64,000 nucleotides of DNA from Taenia hydatigena (GCA_036345935.2 JADWOT020000008.1:16184493-16248492); one strand, 5' to 3'; shown: positions 22,700 to 34,319, counted from the stretch's first letter. The notes: a model not told the origin generated them from the letters alone. A program made the numbers and translations.

Positions 22700-24400
22700 A
22701 AACGGGTTTTTACCGGATTGCACACCAATGCGTTCTCTAACTTAAGGTGCACAACTGCGTTTTTTCCGCTGACCTCCACAATTAATCATGCGCATCCATA
22801 CGCGCATTATACATAAACATGTTACCATACGTATCTTGAAATTGAAGAGGACCTGTTTTGGGCTGACCAAAGAAACTTCTTCGGCGCAAGGTGTCGGTCG
22901 TGCACTATTCGGGACACCTTGCGCGTCCGCAGCAATCAATTTCGGTGGAGAGCAAAGCAAATACACAAAAACCTGCAAAGCGCTTACCGTGCGCTTGACG
23001 TGAAAGTATGAGCAATGAATAGATCTGGCCTCATCCTTTCGCAAAATGCAAACGCAAGGAAGCGGTAGTCTCATAATTAGTCAAAATTTGAGGTAGGCGC
23101 CTCAGTAAAGCTTACTAAAGTATACCAGCTTACTCGATTTGCACCGCTGTTTTCGAGCCACTATCTTACCCATGTCCTCCTTCGTCCTCTACCTAAGGTT
23201 TTATTTTGAGTGAAGATGCGCAGGATACGCACCAATTACTTTGTACTTCTTGTTCCTTTACGCGTCCATTGCGTCGAGGATGGACAAAATATGTGGGGCG
23301 CAGATTTGTGTCCTTGACTAGTTGTGACTATCTTTCTGTGTTGCGAGTTGAATAAAATATGACAAGATGTTAAGGCGTGAAAATTTCTTGCGGAAGAACC
23401 GACCAAGCTTATTAAACCTGAAAAAGAGTGCTGCAGGGCAGAAAATTAATTAGTGACTTTAAACCGCATGGTGATGGCTGTTAAAGGGTAAGCTTTGAAC
23501 AGCGTGTGAATCTGTCGACGATTGAGACAATGATATAATGTGAATTCTGCACAATTTATCAGCGACTGAGCACATTCGCATAGCCTATGTTGCATCCTGA
23601 TACACGGGACAATCCAACCAGTTAAGACATTCACCTTTGCCCTACGTATGTAAAAAGGCGTTCGCCACTTTTGAAATAAAAAGATATCTGGTTTCTCATA
23701 GAAGCTGGGGTATTGACAAAGCAAACTGATGCTACAGCTACCGAAAATCACATATTTGTAAAAATCACTACGTCGAGAAGAGTAAAAGCATTATCCGCAG
23801 CCTATTTTGAGTCGGGGAAAGTCGAAGTCGATTTAAGATGATTTTTATGTACGATCCTCTCCTACAGGTCGCAATAGTAATAAATAGCAAACCAACCTTT
23901 TACTGAGTACCCTCTTTTCTTCCCCATTTTCTCTTTTCGATTTTTGCTAAGCTTGTATCTTTCTTTCATTGTTGACTGAGCTTGCCAACCAATCAATTAA
24001 TTTCGCACGTCGACTTTTCATACTATCTGCGTTAATGATCGCAAAACAGACCATTGCAAAACGATCTGTACAAAGTCTGTCATTCTGCTCTTTGAGCATA
24101 CTGTCCTACATTCCGTATGTCCCCACGTCAGCAAATGAAAGTCATTACGCTTCACTTCGTCATCATTCTGTGGTTTAATTGGCTCTGAAGTATATGCACT
24201 GAAGAATGTTTTTTTTTAAGAAATGTAAGAAGAGCTTTCTTAATCTTTGCTCACTCAAACAAAATGTTGAGTCTAATTTCGAGTTAGAAATGCGTTCAGC
24301 AATCACTGCTCTACGGCACTTGAGACGAAATGCTCCCACATAGATGCACACGAAACAGGACTCATCTCTCGGCTGAAGGGAGTCTGCTGAGTGGACTTCG
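22700..24400. other. No convincing exon
   Basis: Several ORFs of 60-110 codons overlap on both strands at 22742-23074 and 23446-23751, but none has good splice sites and their readings conflict. The GC-richer part at 22840-22990 could hide an exon of model 3. Confidence 0.35.
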
Positions 24401-24423
24401 CAATTAATTGAGCATCGGAAGAG

Positions 24424-24732
24424 ATGGTAACTCCACTATTGATCGCAAAGGTGATTATCCTCAAACCGATTATCGGAAATAGCAACTTTGCACTTCTGTT
24501 AGCTTCCATGTTAATGTTTTTCCTAGTGCTTGCTGCAAACTGTCGAGACTCCCCTAGCTTTCAGAGTTACTTCCGACTAAAAATACGTCGCTCTATCACT
24601 GCCAGTGGTGACAGTGGAAGAAAAAGCAGATGTGCACCCAAATGTAGAGAAAGGATTGATGTGCGATTCGGAGAAAAGCCGTTTGGCATTCGTCTCTTCT
24701 ACAAGAACGGAACCGCAAAATCAGGTTCTTGG
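24424..24732 (+). CDS. Small three-exon model, exon 1
   Basis: An ORF from ATG 24424 ends at a perfect donor (TCTTGG|gtaagt) in phase 0. It begins with a hydrophobic stretch SNFALLLASMLMFFLVLAAN that could be a signal anchor, followed by a basic region ending GIRLFYKNGTAKSGSW. A good acceptor at 24564 (cctagctttcag) offers a shorter exon in the same frame. A competing frame (VTVEEKADVHPNVEKG) leaves in phase 2 and does not fit exon 2. Confidence 0.4.
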
Positions 24733-24841
24733 GTAAGTGGATCGACTATTAAAGCTTACGTGTAGGACCTAAAGCACAATCACATGTTCCCTTCCTTTAA
24801 TATAGTCATGAATTTGATTAGGTATAAAGAAGGGAGAAACT

Positions 24842-25040
24842 CAAATGAGCGAGGTGCAGCTGTGTAATCGCCATGGTATTGCCGTTTATGAGAAGATAAG
24901 TACGTTAAATGACCAATCATGCAACATGGATCGACATGGAAACCTTTTATTACTTGCAAACGGGCTTGTACAAGTCTCTATCAAAACCTGGCCTTATTAT
25001 TGACTGTGCGTCATCAGAAAACTACAGATGCTAGTATAAT
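24842..25040 (+). pseudogene. Inverted, frameshifted relative of the model 3 segment at 22.4 kb
   Basis: This stretch matches the reverse complement of about 22345-22535 at roughly 75-85 percent by eye. Examples are the shared start gcgaggtgcag and the core cttgtRcaagtcYctat. The matching frame reads NGLVQVSIKTWPYY and stops. Relative to the minus-strand copy one base is missing just after that point, which shifts the frame. It lies in the intron between exons 1 and 2 of the small model. Confidence 0.55.
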
Positions 25041-25404
25041 CGATCAAAGAGGAAGTATGCGAAGTGATTAGCCTTAGTTGGCACCCTCTAAAGGCAAATA
25101 ATCTCGAAAAGAAGCGCATTTTCTGCGGAATTACGACTAGCCTATCATGTAAAATTAGACTACCCTGAGACAATTTCAGGTATGTTAGAAAGACCAACAA
25201 AGTGTATGATTAAGGATGTCATAGGTCACGACATCACTAAGCAGGATGCCAGTTATTGAAATCAAATCTGACCTCGTGATTTCTCCTCACCAACGCCGCA
25301 AGCCCTAGTAAGAGGTAAGGACCATTGACAGGAAGGAAATACTTCCCTTCTCCATTATATCAGCACATCGAGCCCCTGCTTTTGCCGCAACATACCATTG
25401 CATT

Positions 25405-25480
25405 GGTTTTCGCAGCTACTTCTGGCACTTTGAGTATCATTGCCAGCTTCAGGCTCATTCTGAAGCAGCGCACAAGGACA
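25405..25480 (+). pseudogene. Possible degenerate C2H2 finger
   Basis: One plus-strand frame reads FRSYFWHFEYHCQLQAHSEA and then AH. The F-x5-L-x2-H-x4-H part of a C2H2 finger is present, but both cysteine positions are replaced by F and Y. An 11-base match (tgccagcttca) links it to the finger relic at 27.88 kb. It has no flanking splice sites of quality, so this is a weak relic call. Confidence 0.25.
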
Positions 25481-25561
25481 CGTACTTGCAAGTGCCCCGC
25501 ACTACAACCCCTATTCTCTTGACCCATAACAATTTAGTTATTTTTTGGTGCATGTTGACAG

Positions 25562-25607
25562 GGTGACCATGTTCTTTACACTAAAATAGTACTAGACGCC
25601 ACGCCAA
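25562..25607 (+). CDS. Small three-exon model, exon 2
   Basis: Acceptor ttttttggtgcatgttgacag and donor CGCCAA|gtaagt enclose 46 nt. The phase-0 frame reads GDHVLYTKIVLDATP and leaves in phase 1. The other two frames contain stops or fail to fit. It joins exon 1 in phase 0. Confidence 0.5.
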
Positions 25608-25675
25608 GTAAGTGATTGTAAAAGGTTTTATTTTTCCATGACAGGGACTGAATGATTTTCGTGCATTCTCTGCAG

Positions 25676-25746
25676 GTGTGACCAATGGTTATTCTCTTAC
25701 TCCCAAGGCCGCAAAAATAGCTTCAAACCTTCCCATTTTACGATAA
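25676..25746 (+). CDS. Small three-exon model, terminal exon 3
   Basis: After the acceptor ttttcgtgcattctctgcag the phase-1 frame reads VTNGYSLTPKAAKIASNLPI and then LR to a TAA at 25744-25746. It joins exon 2 in phase across a 68-base intron. The encoded C-terminus is serine/lysine-containing and of unknown function. Confidence 0.5.
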
Positions 25747-25759
25747 AGGCTCTTCACTT

Positions 25760-27770
25760 ATATAGCCATGCATTAAACTCTTTTTGGTTTGCCATCTTGT
25801 GCAGTAATCCGAAAGGTGTTTTATGTTGTGAGATGAATAAGTTGCTCATTTGCTCGCTTTTTGCTGTTTAATAAATCGAATCGCTCAGCAACATCCACTT
25901 CACAAAGCTAGGTGGAGGATTGAGAAGTGGTTAGTGAGTAATATGCCATCGAAAGAGGATCTAATACAGTGCAAAATTACGTGGGTCCCTTTAGCCATTC
26001 AAAAATTGACTTTACGGCAGCTTCACGGATCTCTGTTGCTGTCATCCAGCCCACTTCTTTTCCAGCTTCTTTGATAATTCTACACCGCATTAGCTAGCGC
26101 CATTAAGCCTTTATCCTGTCTTTGTGCCTTAGCCCATAAACGTCCTTGAAATTTAAAAGGACAAGATTATGGGAAAAAGATGCAAGCTGCTAAAATAAAC
26201 CAAAGCGAGGAAAGGCTTTGAGGATGAAGTCGGGTGGGATATTATAGCATATAGTAATGTGACTTGTATCAACCTATGTTGAAAAGCATGATGGCGAGAT
26301 CCAACGCAAACATTCGATTCTGATTCCGGTTTCATTTTAACGAGAAAATAAGAATTTGCCTCAAATTCTGCTACGTCTTATTACATTTGATAAAACATCG
26401 CGGAAAATATTGATTAAAGTGAAAAACTGTAGGGTTGGAGGGGAAAGCAAAAATTATCCATATAAGCCATAATCAAGGGCGGAAAAGGATTATCATCTTC
26501 AAGCCTATGTTTATATCAGCGGGAAAAAACTACAAAAACCACATGTCTATAAAAGCCGTCGAATTAGAAGAAGGTCGAACATTTATTTCACCCGAGAATT
26601 GCCACAAGTCCTCTGCGATGGGACTGAAAAATCACAATCTTTATTTGCACATTTTAGTGCCTTGCAAGTGCAGACTCTTTTCTGGGACGCTTTGGTGAAT
26701 ATTTTTATATTCTGGCATTTATTCATGTAAGCGGCTTTAATTTTATAATGTCAACTATTGTAATGAAATTCTGGTGTAGCAGAAAAAGAACGCATTTTTC
26801 ACATTTCGCCTAAAACCCTACAATCATCGCAAAATGAACGAAGAAGGTAACTGTTTAGGTATTTTGCGCTTTCCTAATTAAATCTAACAGGAATTTCTTT
26901 TGATAAAAAATGCGCGCTATTGGATGGACCGTATTCCAGTGCTGGTATCATGGCAGAAAATTATTAGCGAACTTCCGGAATTAGTAGATTTAGTGGATAA
27001 ATAGTATCAAAATCACTTCAGCAAGCACATCATTGCTGAACGTGTGCTTAGACATGGTAGCCCAACTTTCCATTTCACTTCATGCTTGCTCCAAAGTATA
27101 TTGTCTCTGAGTGTCCAATATTGGCTGCTGCCACTGAAAATCAGGCGCTTAGCAGTTAGTACCAGGCAAAAGTGCACAGATCATAGTTTTTGGCAGGATA
27201 TTGTAGAGACCGTGCGTAAAATCTCATGATTGCGCGTAGCCCCTTCAAGGTCTCGGCAATTTTGCAAAAATAATTTATATAACTGCCAATGATTTTGTAT
27301 CGAGCTTGTATGACCTTGACTTCAAAAGACTTACCTCTCATACATCAGAATAGGCGCGTTTCGTTAGAATTTCGGTTCATAAAATTAACAAGTACAATAA
27401 GTAAAAATAAAGAAATGCTAACAATTCCTGAGGTTCGGTGGGAGTCGGCTTCGTTTTCTGTGCACCCGGTGACGAAATATGAAATTGGTCGTCGAGATGC
27501 TGACGGCATGCACCTTGCTGAGGCGTACTACATATGGGGGAAAAAGGAATAAGACACCTCAAAAGTGAATGCGCGTGCCAAACTGCACGACAGCGAAGAT
27601 GGTGTGCAAAGGCTACTTAATTATTTACTGCTTCAAAGCGGTGCAGTCACTGTCGATGATAGCCTCCTACTTATTTGTAGAAATTGGAGACCAAGTGTAA
27701 GATTGTTACTTCTTTTTACTTAAAGGAAAATTCCAATCTTTAAAAGGGTGTGTATTTTGCATTATTTCTA
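25760..27770. other. Mostly non-coding, one weak ORF
   Basis: The only reading of note is at 27415-27552 (+), where IPEVRWESASFSVHPVTKYE and IGRRDADGMHLAEAYYIWGK precede a stop. Composition is protein-like but no acceptor was found. The rest shows nothing supportable. Confidence 0.35.
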
Positions 27771-27777
27771 TTTGCAG

Positions 27778-27912
27778 CCCTTATAAATGATGGCGCTGGC
27801 CATGGAATTGGATCCAAACAGCATTCGATTCATGAGGTGCACAATTGTGGACCTTAGCTATGGTCCAGTCTTATGGAAATGCCAGCTTCATTGCCATGTT
27901 GCCGGCTGTTGA
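27778..27912 (+). pseudogene. C2H2 zinc-finger gene relic, copy E (finger 1 type)
   Basis: Behind a very strong acceptor (tgcattatttctatttgcag) an ORF MMALAMELDPNSIRF then MRCTIVDLSYGPVLWKCQLH ends at TGA 27910-27912. The segment SYGPVLWKCQL aligns with SYGRLFWHCHF of the intact finger 1 at 37.36 kb. As in the minus-strand copy, three codons are missing between the first cysteine and this motif, which removes the second cysteine. The following bases (27913-27990) resemble the finger 2 region but contain stops. Confidence 0.5.
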
Positions 27913-27999
27913 TAGACTCAGGACCAGCCACTCGCAAACTTCTCGGTTTTACCAAAGTTGTGCCCTCTTTTTCTCACTGTTATCCAAGCTCACTAATTA

Positions 28000-30250
28000 A
28001 CTAAGCGCTGACTTCCCTTACCATTGATCCTACTGGCATGAAATTACAAAGACCAATTCCTAAAAAGGCTAACGTTCTGATAGCTAGGCACTTGCAACTT
28101 ATTTGGTGTTTTTGCCTTGACTACAAGCAAAAGTTTTTAGCAAATCTCATTGTCGTCTAAATTTTAAGCACATTTGTGGTGAGAATAGTTATCTCAGCTC
28201 TGCCGTACTTGAAGTTGACCTCAGAAAACAGAGGGTTGCTCATCAGGCACCGTTCCGTCGCACAAACGGCAAAGTGAGCTCTTATAAATGTTCATTTTGC
28301 TAAGCGAAAGCCTTGGTCAAAATTAACTCACTGAGTGAGATTCAAGACTGAGTTTCTGGTGGAAGGGATGATAACTCCACTGCTAAAACCCGATTTCCGA
28401 CTTAAATTGCAAGCTAATCAACCATATCGTCGCCATATTTGTGATGCACATATTCCGTTTAATAATTTATGTTCACCTCATTATTTCTTTTTAACTAAAC
28501 CTGCCACTTTCCTGGCTCTAAGTTGACTTTGCTGCGTTTTCATCAATCGAATATGAGGATGCCCTATGCTGAGGCTGCTCGTTTTCTTAAGCATAGCCAT
28601 AAAATCCACTAGAAAGACTGCTTACCTTCAATTTTGATATGAGGTTTGTTGAAGTGGCACTGAATATGCAGGGAAGAAGAAAAGGGATATGCCACGGGCT
28701 TGAGTGTATGTGCTAAATGGGAGTTGATCAGAGCTTTTAAAATAACTTTTCTAGGTTCCGATGCAAATTATGGATACTGACTGCCTGATTTACTCGATAC
28801 TTACAACACTAAAAGAACTTAAAGGCATTGCGACCGGTTTTACCACACCAGTTGCATCAGTATTTGTGGGTGGAGTGTGAGGTCGTGGCTCTGTGAAGGT
28901 ATGCAAGTACGGAGACAGAGAAACGAATAAAAGAGAAGCGGATATTCCTTAGTCCTGCCAACTTCGTGATGTGATTTGTGCATCAGCCAGATGAGTCGGG
29001 GCTGTTTTATTCTTTCTTTGGTAGCAGTGTGTAAATTCCCCATTCGCTGCACCCTTGGTGTAATCTGAAACAGCCACAGGTCAAACCGCTGAAATACTAC
29101 TGGCAAAGCTAATGTCCAATTGGCGGTGCGGTACTCATGGCTGATTTAATATTGCTGCAAGGTGGCGATGGCCTGAATTACCATTTGGAAGTGTGAACAA
29201 GAGAAGAATAATTGACAACATCGTCAAATCAGTTGCGTAGAGCGATTTTAATTTCTAGCGTGTGAGATGATCTCCTTTGCCTTCTGGCTCATTGATGACT
29301 CACGCTCTTCCCGTGCTCTTCCCATGCAGGCGCGTATGTTTAATGTTTGGTTAATTAGGATGATTCTCAGCGCGATAGCACCTAAAATTGGGTTAAGTCG
29401 ACGCACTGCACCATCTATGTGACTTTGCAGCCAAAAAATTTATTAAGCTCAAGTGGGTAATGAAGATTTACATGTGCCTTGTGGTATTGTGCAATTGCAG
29501 TTACTCCTCAGGCATTATAATGCTTCTTGCATACAGTTTTGTTTAAAAACATCTTCTTCACTCATTTTATTTGCTATGGCACTTCTAAATGCATTAAAAA
29601 TTTCGGTATCTTGCCTCGATTTTCTAACTTTATATTAAAAATCCACCCTCATGCGTAACACTTCGCAGGATAAAAACAACACCGGTAAAGGTAATTTCCT
29701 CCCTTTTTATTGAGCATAAGTTTACTATCAAAACCCACAGCTGAGTGTCGAAATGGCTTGTTGGGTCGCACAGAAACAAATAAATGGACGTGGTAAATTC
29801 GTAATAATACACAGTTTACACACACAACTGATGACTTTTACAATTACGTTCGACTATTGGTCACGTAATATTGCCACGGGCCGTCAATTACTACCTGGGC
29901 CACTGAGGATATTCGATGTTATGCAATGCCATGTATGCCCTGTCATAACAATTAATCTACACCCAAATGACCTCGTATAGTCAGATCCCCTTACACAAGA
30001 CCTAAGGTAAAACTTTTGAGCACTTTACAAACAATTTGCCACTGCGTTTGCTTCTACCTTACGGACGTATTGGTTACGATTAAAATGGAAATGAATTACT
30101 GTCATTATAACTACAACTTACCAATTTTTTGCTGACGCAATAGTGTTTATCTGCATTCTAAGCAAATAATGTGAGGTAAGCGTCTGGAAGGTAGAAAAGG
30201 GTAAGAAAATAGTAAGCAAGCATTGCGAAATATGCCTGATGGATAAGGCG
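28000..30250. other. Non-coding, duplicated context
   Basis: About 28318-28400 resembles 24362-24460 (shared gatRataactccact core), another sign of block duplication. ORFs at 28335 (+) and 28840 (-) have no splice support. I saw no gene. Confidence 0.4.
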
Positions 30251-30258
30251 ATACCTAC

Positions 30259-30359
30259 AGTTGTGATGGTTATACACGTGTTCTTGCAATGCCTCTAGCG
30301 TCAAAAATTCGGTGTAGCACTCTGTGCAGTGCGTATTTCCGAATCCTCCATTCTCGCGA
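30259..30359 (-). pseudogene. C2H2 gene copy B, finger 3 exon with 4-nt deletion
   Basis: On the minus strand the exon runs from acceptor taccacaatgcag to donor CACAACT|gtaggt. It holds a complete finger CTECYTEFLTLEALQEHVYN then HH (C-x2-C-x12-H-x4-H). The homologous exon of copy A (37674-37778) is 105 nt with the same borders. This one is 101 nt, lacking four bases just before the first cysteine codon. The finger is therefore out of frame with the upstream exon. Confidence 0.6.
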
Positions 30360-30475
30360 CTGCATTGTGGTATAATAAAGTATATGTTTAAGGGGAATCT
30401 GTGTGAGACGCAAATGCTACGGTTAAGGGGCAGAGCGCACCAAATTCAATCAGAGGCCACTAGACCCAAACTCAC

Positions 30476-30562
30476 AGATATGCGTTCCGATGAAGTGACG
30501 GTTAAGCGGATCAAAGTTGTCGAATTCAGTGTTACAAACATAGCACGTACTGTGATTCCAAG
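30476..30562 (-). CDS. C2H2 gene copy B, finger 2 exon
   Basis: A minus-strand exon of 87 nt (acceptor cttttgaaccttgaaaatag, donor CATATCT|gtgagt) enters and leaves in phase 1. It reads WNHSTCYVCNTEFDNFDPLN then RHFIGTHI, a full C2H2 finger with spacing C-x2-C-x12-H-x4-H. It joins the finger 1 exon in phase. The plus-strand ORF over this interval is its shadow. Because the next exon is frameshifted, the whole copy is probably a pseudogene despite this intact finger. Confidence 0.6.
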
Positions 30563-30705
30563 CTATTTTCAAGGTTCAAAAGAAAATACTTGTGCTGATT
30601 TCGATACATATGATTGTCAAATAAACGCTATGGAAGCGCGTTTCCTAAGTTATACCTTTTTGATGAAGTAAGAGTGTTCCGAGGGACTCGCAACGCCTTG
30701 GGCAT
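30507..30705. repeat. Inverted repeat arm 1 (copy B)
   Basis: This arm matches the reverse complement of 31755-31955 at about 85 percent by eye over 200 bases, including a 38-base identical stretch in the finger 2 region. The arms are separated by about 1.05 kb that holds the rest of copy B. The arms encode the same finger 1 and finger 2 exons on opposite strands. Confidence 0.85.
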
Positions 30706-30730
30706 TTTGGATAATCATAAACGTTGTCTA
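30656..30730 (-). pseudogene. C2H2 gene copy B, finger 1 exon with lost ligand
   Basis: On the minus strand the acceptor is catgtttgttgtgtttcag and the donor AAAAAG|gtataa, phase 1 in and out. The frame reads DNVYDYPKCPRRCESLGTLL then LHQK. Compared with copy A, three codons are missing after CP, so the normal C-x2-C pair is lost. It joins the upstream finger 0 exon and the downstream finger 2 exon in matching phase. Confidence 0.5.
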
Positions 30731-30978
30731 CTGAAACACAACAAACATGTACTGCGATTCACCTAATTTGATCCGTTAATTCAGAAGACCGAATCGCTTG
30801 TATCACAGCGTGTATTGTTCCACTCAAGGTGATTTAAATATTCATGAGCTGCTCTTGAATCTCTTTGCTTTAACACGCAAAACTCTATGTGTTAACATGC
30901 TTGCACTTATGTATGCATTCATATGCACAATGATGTATGTGCACCTAAAGCGCATCTTAAAATTTGCAATCAATCTAC

Positions 30979-31060
30979 CTCGGTGCGCGCGTTCCACGTG
31001 TCCAAAGCATTGGATGATGCTTCTGAACGATGCTAAGCACAAATTGCATGTGTTGACATC
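30979..31060 (-). CDS. C2H2 gene copy B, finger 0 exon (partial)
   Basis: On the minus strand an intact finger NTCNLCLASFRSIIQCFGHV then ERAHR (C-x2-C-x12-H-x4-H) ends at the donor CACCGAG|gtagat in phase 1, the same phase as all later exons of this family. Upstream an in-frame TAA lies before any good acceptor; the obvious acceptor (cttcattgcag) would enter in a different frame. Copy B therefore appears damaged at its 5' side as well. Confidence 0.5.
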
Positions 31061-31754
31061 CATTATGGCCAAGGGTTACGCGAGTTGCACGACGTCCTGC
31101 AATGAAGCTTACAGCGAATATAATGAGTGGGCAGGGGAACCTCCTGGATCAGCCCTCAACCAGACATGTGGTTACAACGCAGAGCAATGGTCATCGCGTG
31201 TTTGGCCAAAACTTTGAGCACCAGAGATTTGTGGTTAAAGTCCACTGCACTCAGCTTGCTTCTTCCTTATGTGTTAAGATCTCAATTAAACTTAGTCCTT
31301 TCACCGTATGGAATGCGAAGACGCTTGTCAGAGAAGACGCCTTAATGTACCGGGTATTTCAAGGAATTTTACCTTGGTATGTTCGAATCCACGCCCCATC
31401 AATGCTTAGCAGAAAGGATGAAAAAGCTGTTCTACGAAGCCATATAGAATGAAGTGTAAACAAATTTATGAGTTGTTGTTCTAAGTAACCCAAGAGATGA
31501 AAGCCGAATGGGGCGAGATCCTGCGGCAGAGCTTCCGGTAAAATTAAATGAGTACCTAATAGAACACCCTTTATCTTTTTAGAACCTATTAGCACTCAGA
31601 ACAGCAAAGCATAGAATCTACTTCTAGAGTTCAAAGTCTTTTACGCAAACAATCAATATATTTGCTGCAACAGAATAGATGCTTGAGCTCGCTTTCAGTC
31701 ACCAGGCGAGTCTCACGCCCTTAAAAATAACAGTGCGCGGTGCGAGTCCGAAAT

Positions 31755-31955
31755 GTTCAAGGCGTTGCGATTCCCTCTGAACGCTCTTGCTACATTATAA
31801 AAGTAAAACTTGCGAAACGCGCTTCCAAAGCTTCTATGTGACAATCGAATGTACCAAAATCAACACAAGTAGTTTCTTTTGAACCTTGAAAATAACTTGG
31901 AATCACAGTACGTGCTATGTTTGTAACACTCAATTCGAGAACTTTGATCCACCCA
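31755..31955 (+). pseudogene. C2H2 gene copy C, truncated (inverted repeat arm 2)
   Basis: On the plus strand finger 1 (KCSRRCDSL) is interrupted by a TGA at 31778-31780, where copy B has GGA. The finger 2 exon WNHSTCYVCNTQFENFDP then breaks off at about 31952 with no histidines and no donor, passing into unrelated sequence. This copy cannot encode a working finger pair. Confidence 0.65.
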
Positions 31956-32740
31956 AGAGCGTATTCTTTTTGGTAAAATAATGTTTGCATTAGTTAGACG
32001 TTAGCAAGCCTGCAGGGGATTTCCGAATGGGATTATCAGCTACGCATTGCGACGGTAAAACAAAGCCTTGCCTCTCCATTCTCCAAATTCTGGCACTTTC
32101 CATGCTCAAAAGGAGCAATTTAGAGGAAGAATATGCAACTGTCACGACTCTCACTGAAGCTGGGAGATTAATGTCTACGAGTGGGTCCACCTTGTCAACA
32201 ACGCTGAAATCTTGTACACTAGTTGTACGATTTGGTAGTGCATGAACCGATACTATAACTTTGATTTTCCAACGCACAGCCAACATCTTGTGCCATTTTA
32301 TGGAGCGCACATTATGGTTACGGCCACTTATATTCTAATGCGCAAAATTTATTGTATCGATAGTGTTTGAGCCTTAAAATGGGCTTTTCTATGCGGCATT
32401 TTATCTGATCCGTGATTTTTAGATACAGTTGGTATAATTGGTTCATTTCGGATTTCATCCCGATGCTAATGTAGAGGCTAATTCAGTCTTATTCACGCGT
32501 ACGGCCATTGAAGCCGTTTCAGTCCCACATGAATGAAAAATTATTATTTGATGCATTCTTCATTTTGTTAGCCTTTTTTGAACAAGCCTTCTACTGAAGC
32601 ACTAAATGCATGTATTTTACATTAGTTATCTGCCTTGCTTCCATTGGGCGAATCGGCAGTAAAAAATGAGTCGACTATAGGTCATGCCATTCAACCACCT
32701 GCACACTTATCCACTATTTACTTGTTTCCTAATTAACCTG

Positions 32741-33370
32741 CCTATGTGTTTGCTCCTTCGATCCCTGATCATTCACCTGATCAATCCTGCTCTAATTCAA
32801 CCTTCCAGTTTGCCGGTCGCTCCATAGTCTGACATTTCTACTCACTTATGGGGTCCTTATGCGTTTTGTTTACTCTAATTAGTGTTTTCATTTCGTCGGT
32901 GGAAAGCGCATCGATTTAGACATGCTTTACTGTATTAGGTCTATTTACACACTAAAAGTAGCAGTTGTGCAGAAGACTCAAGCGCACTAATTTGGGCTCA
33001 AACGCGTAAGGACATGTAATCGCCAGGCCTCATTACTTTGTAATGCAGCAATATCACCGCTGCCACCGAGGATAATCATGTGTTTTTATGCGGCATCACC
33101 ACTGATCAATATGGATCGACATCAGCGCATTCACCGTCCGATTGGTAAATAAAACACTAATGATATCGTGCAAGGCCACATAATTCCTGGATCCAATTTT
33201 TGCAAATTTTTGCATCCTAATTGATGAGGCACTGGTGTTAACTCTTTAAGATGTAACGTTTGATTCAAAAATTAGCCTTAGCTTTGCATATGTTCACCTG
33301 GCGGAAATTCGGACCATCTGCAAAATCATTGAATACTGTTTTTGCAAACCACACATTCAAAGCAAACCTA
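32741..33370. repeat. Diverged duplicated block, partner at 48.56-49.18 kb
   Basis: The block aligns in direct orientation with 48561-49180. Anchors in common include aatcattcacct versus gatcattcacct, cttatggggtcc versus tttatggggttc, agactcaagc, and atcctaaYtgatg. Matches recur in register over about 600 bases, so this is an ancient duplication. A finger-like tail near 33100-33163 (MDRHQRIHRPI before gtaaat) lacks a convincing first cysteine. Confidence 0.65.
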
Positions 33371-34319
33371 ACAAAAAGATGATTGCGTCAATGATTAAGG
33401 GATGTGAATGACGGCCTAAAATAAAATAATAAATAAATAAAATTAAAAAGTATTTTTGCGATGCGATGCTCAAACTCACGGAAAGAGAAGAGTTAAACAA
33501 AGGATTAGGTTATTGGAGAAAAGATCGCTCGTCACCGCTCCACTTGGTGCTAATTGCTTGCCAGATGCACTAGGGAATTTCTCCTTTGAACATGTAGGAG
33601 TTGAACCTTTTATTGGAAAGATTGCGACGAATAGTATAACACTTTCTTAATTGTATTATGCCTTTCGAATATAAAATCAGTTAGAGTCTTATCTAGGAAA
33701 GCTGAAATTTGACGGTTACTTAAGATAAGACCTAATATTTTAAATGTTTGACTAGTAAAATCTTATTTGACCATTTAAACCTTGAATTGCGGACCACCTG
33801 ATTCAAAATTGCCCCTTAAACAAGGGATCGTCAACTCCCTTTCTTTGAAGGCGATTGTGACAGGCGATAAAGAGGTAGAAGTCACATTAGAAATCATGGC
33901 TGCACATATCATAGTTGTCGTCACCTTTTTTGCTGTGTATTCGTAGGCTACAAACATCCCTACCGCCTTAATTTCACAAAAGTCTGATGATAATTAACAA
34001 TTAATTAGCGATTGTTAGCAAACTACATTTCGAATCACTGGCATGACCTCTGCAATTCTGTGCGCCATTTCTTCACTTTCCTGTCACTGCGATTCCGTGT
34101 GATTTCTGGAAAGTCTAAAAGTGGTTTGAATTTGTAGGCACCCAACAGTGATAATTTCTTGCCAAAGGTCGGTATCAAGGAGTGATGTCGCCGATATCTA
34201 GCGCAAATGATTTAAACATTTTCTTTAATTAGAAGAGTAGTCGCTGTTAATTGCTTTCGAACTGCGACCATTAGCATTCGAACTGACTGACATTGGACGA
34301 GGTCAGTTGACACTGAATA

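Noticed and set aside
30324..30671. Plus-strand ORF of 115 codons
   Set aside because: It is the antisense shadow of zinc-finger exons of copy B on the minus strand, which have splice sites and C2H2 spacing.
30798..31217. Plus-strand ORF of 139 codons
   Set aside because: It lies opposite the copy B finger 0 exon and has no acceptor or donor of quality.
31790..31990. Minus-strand ORF similar to the 30.3 kb plus ORF
   Set aside because: The similarity is real but reflects the inverted repeat. The meaningful reading is the finger relic on the plus strand.
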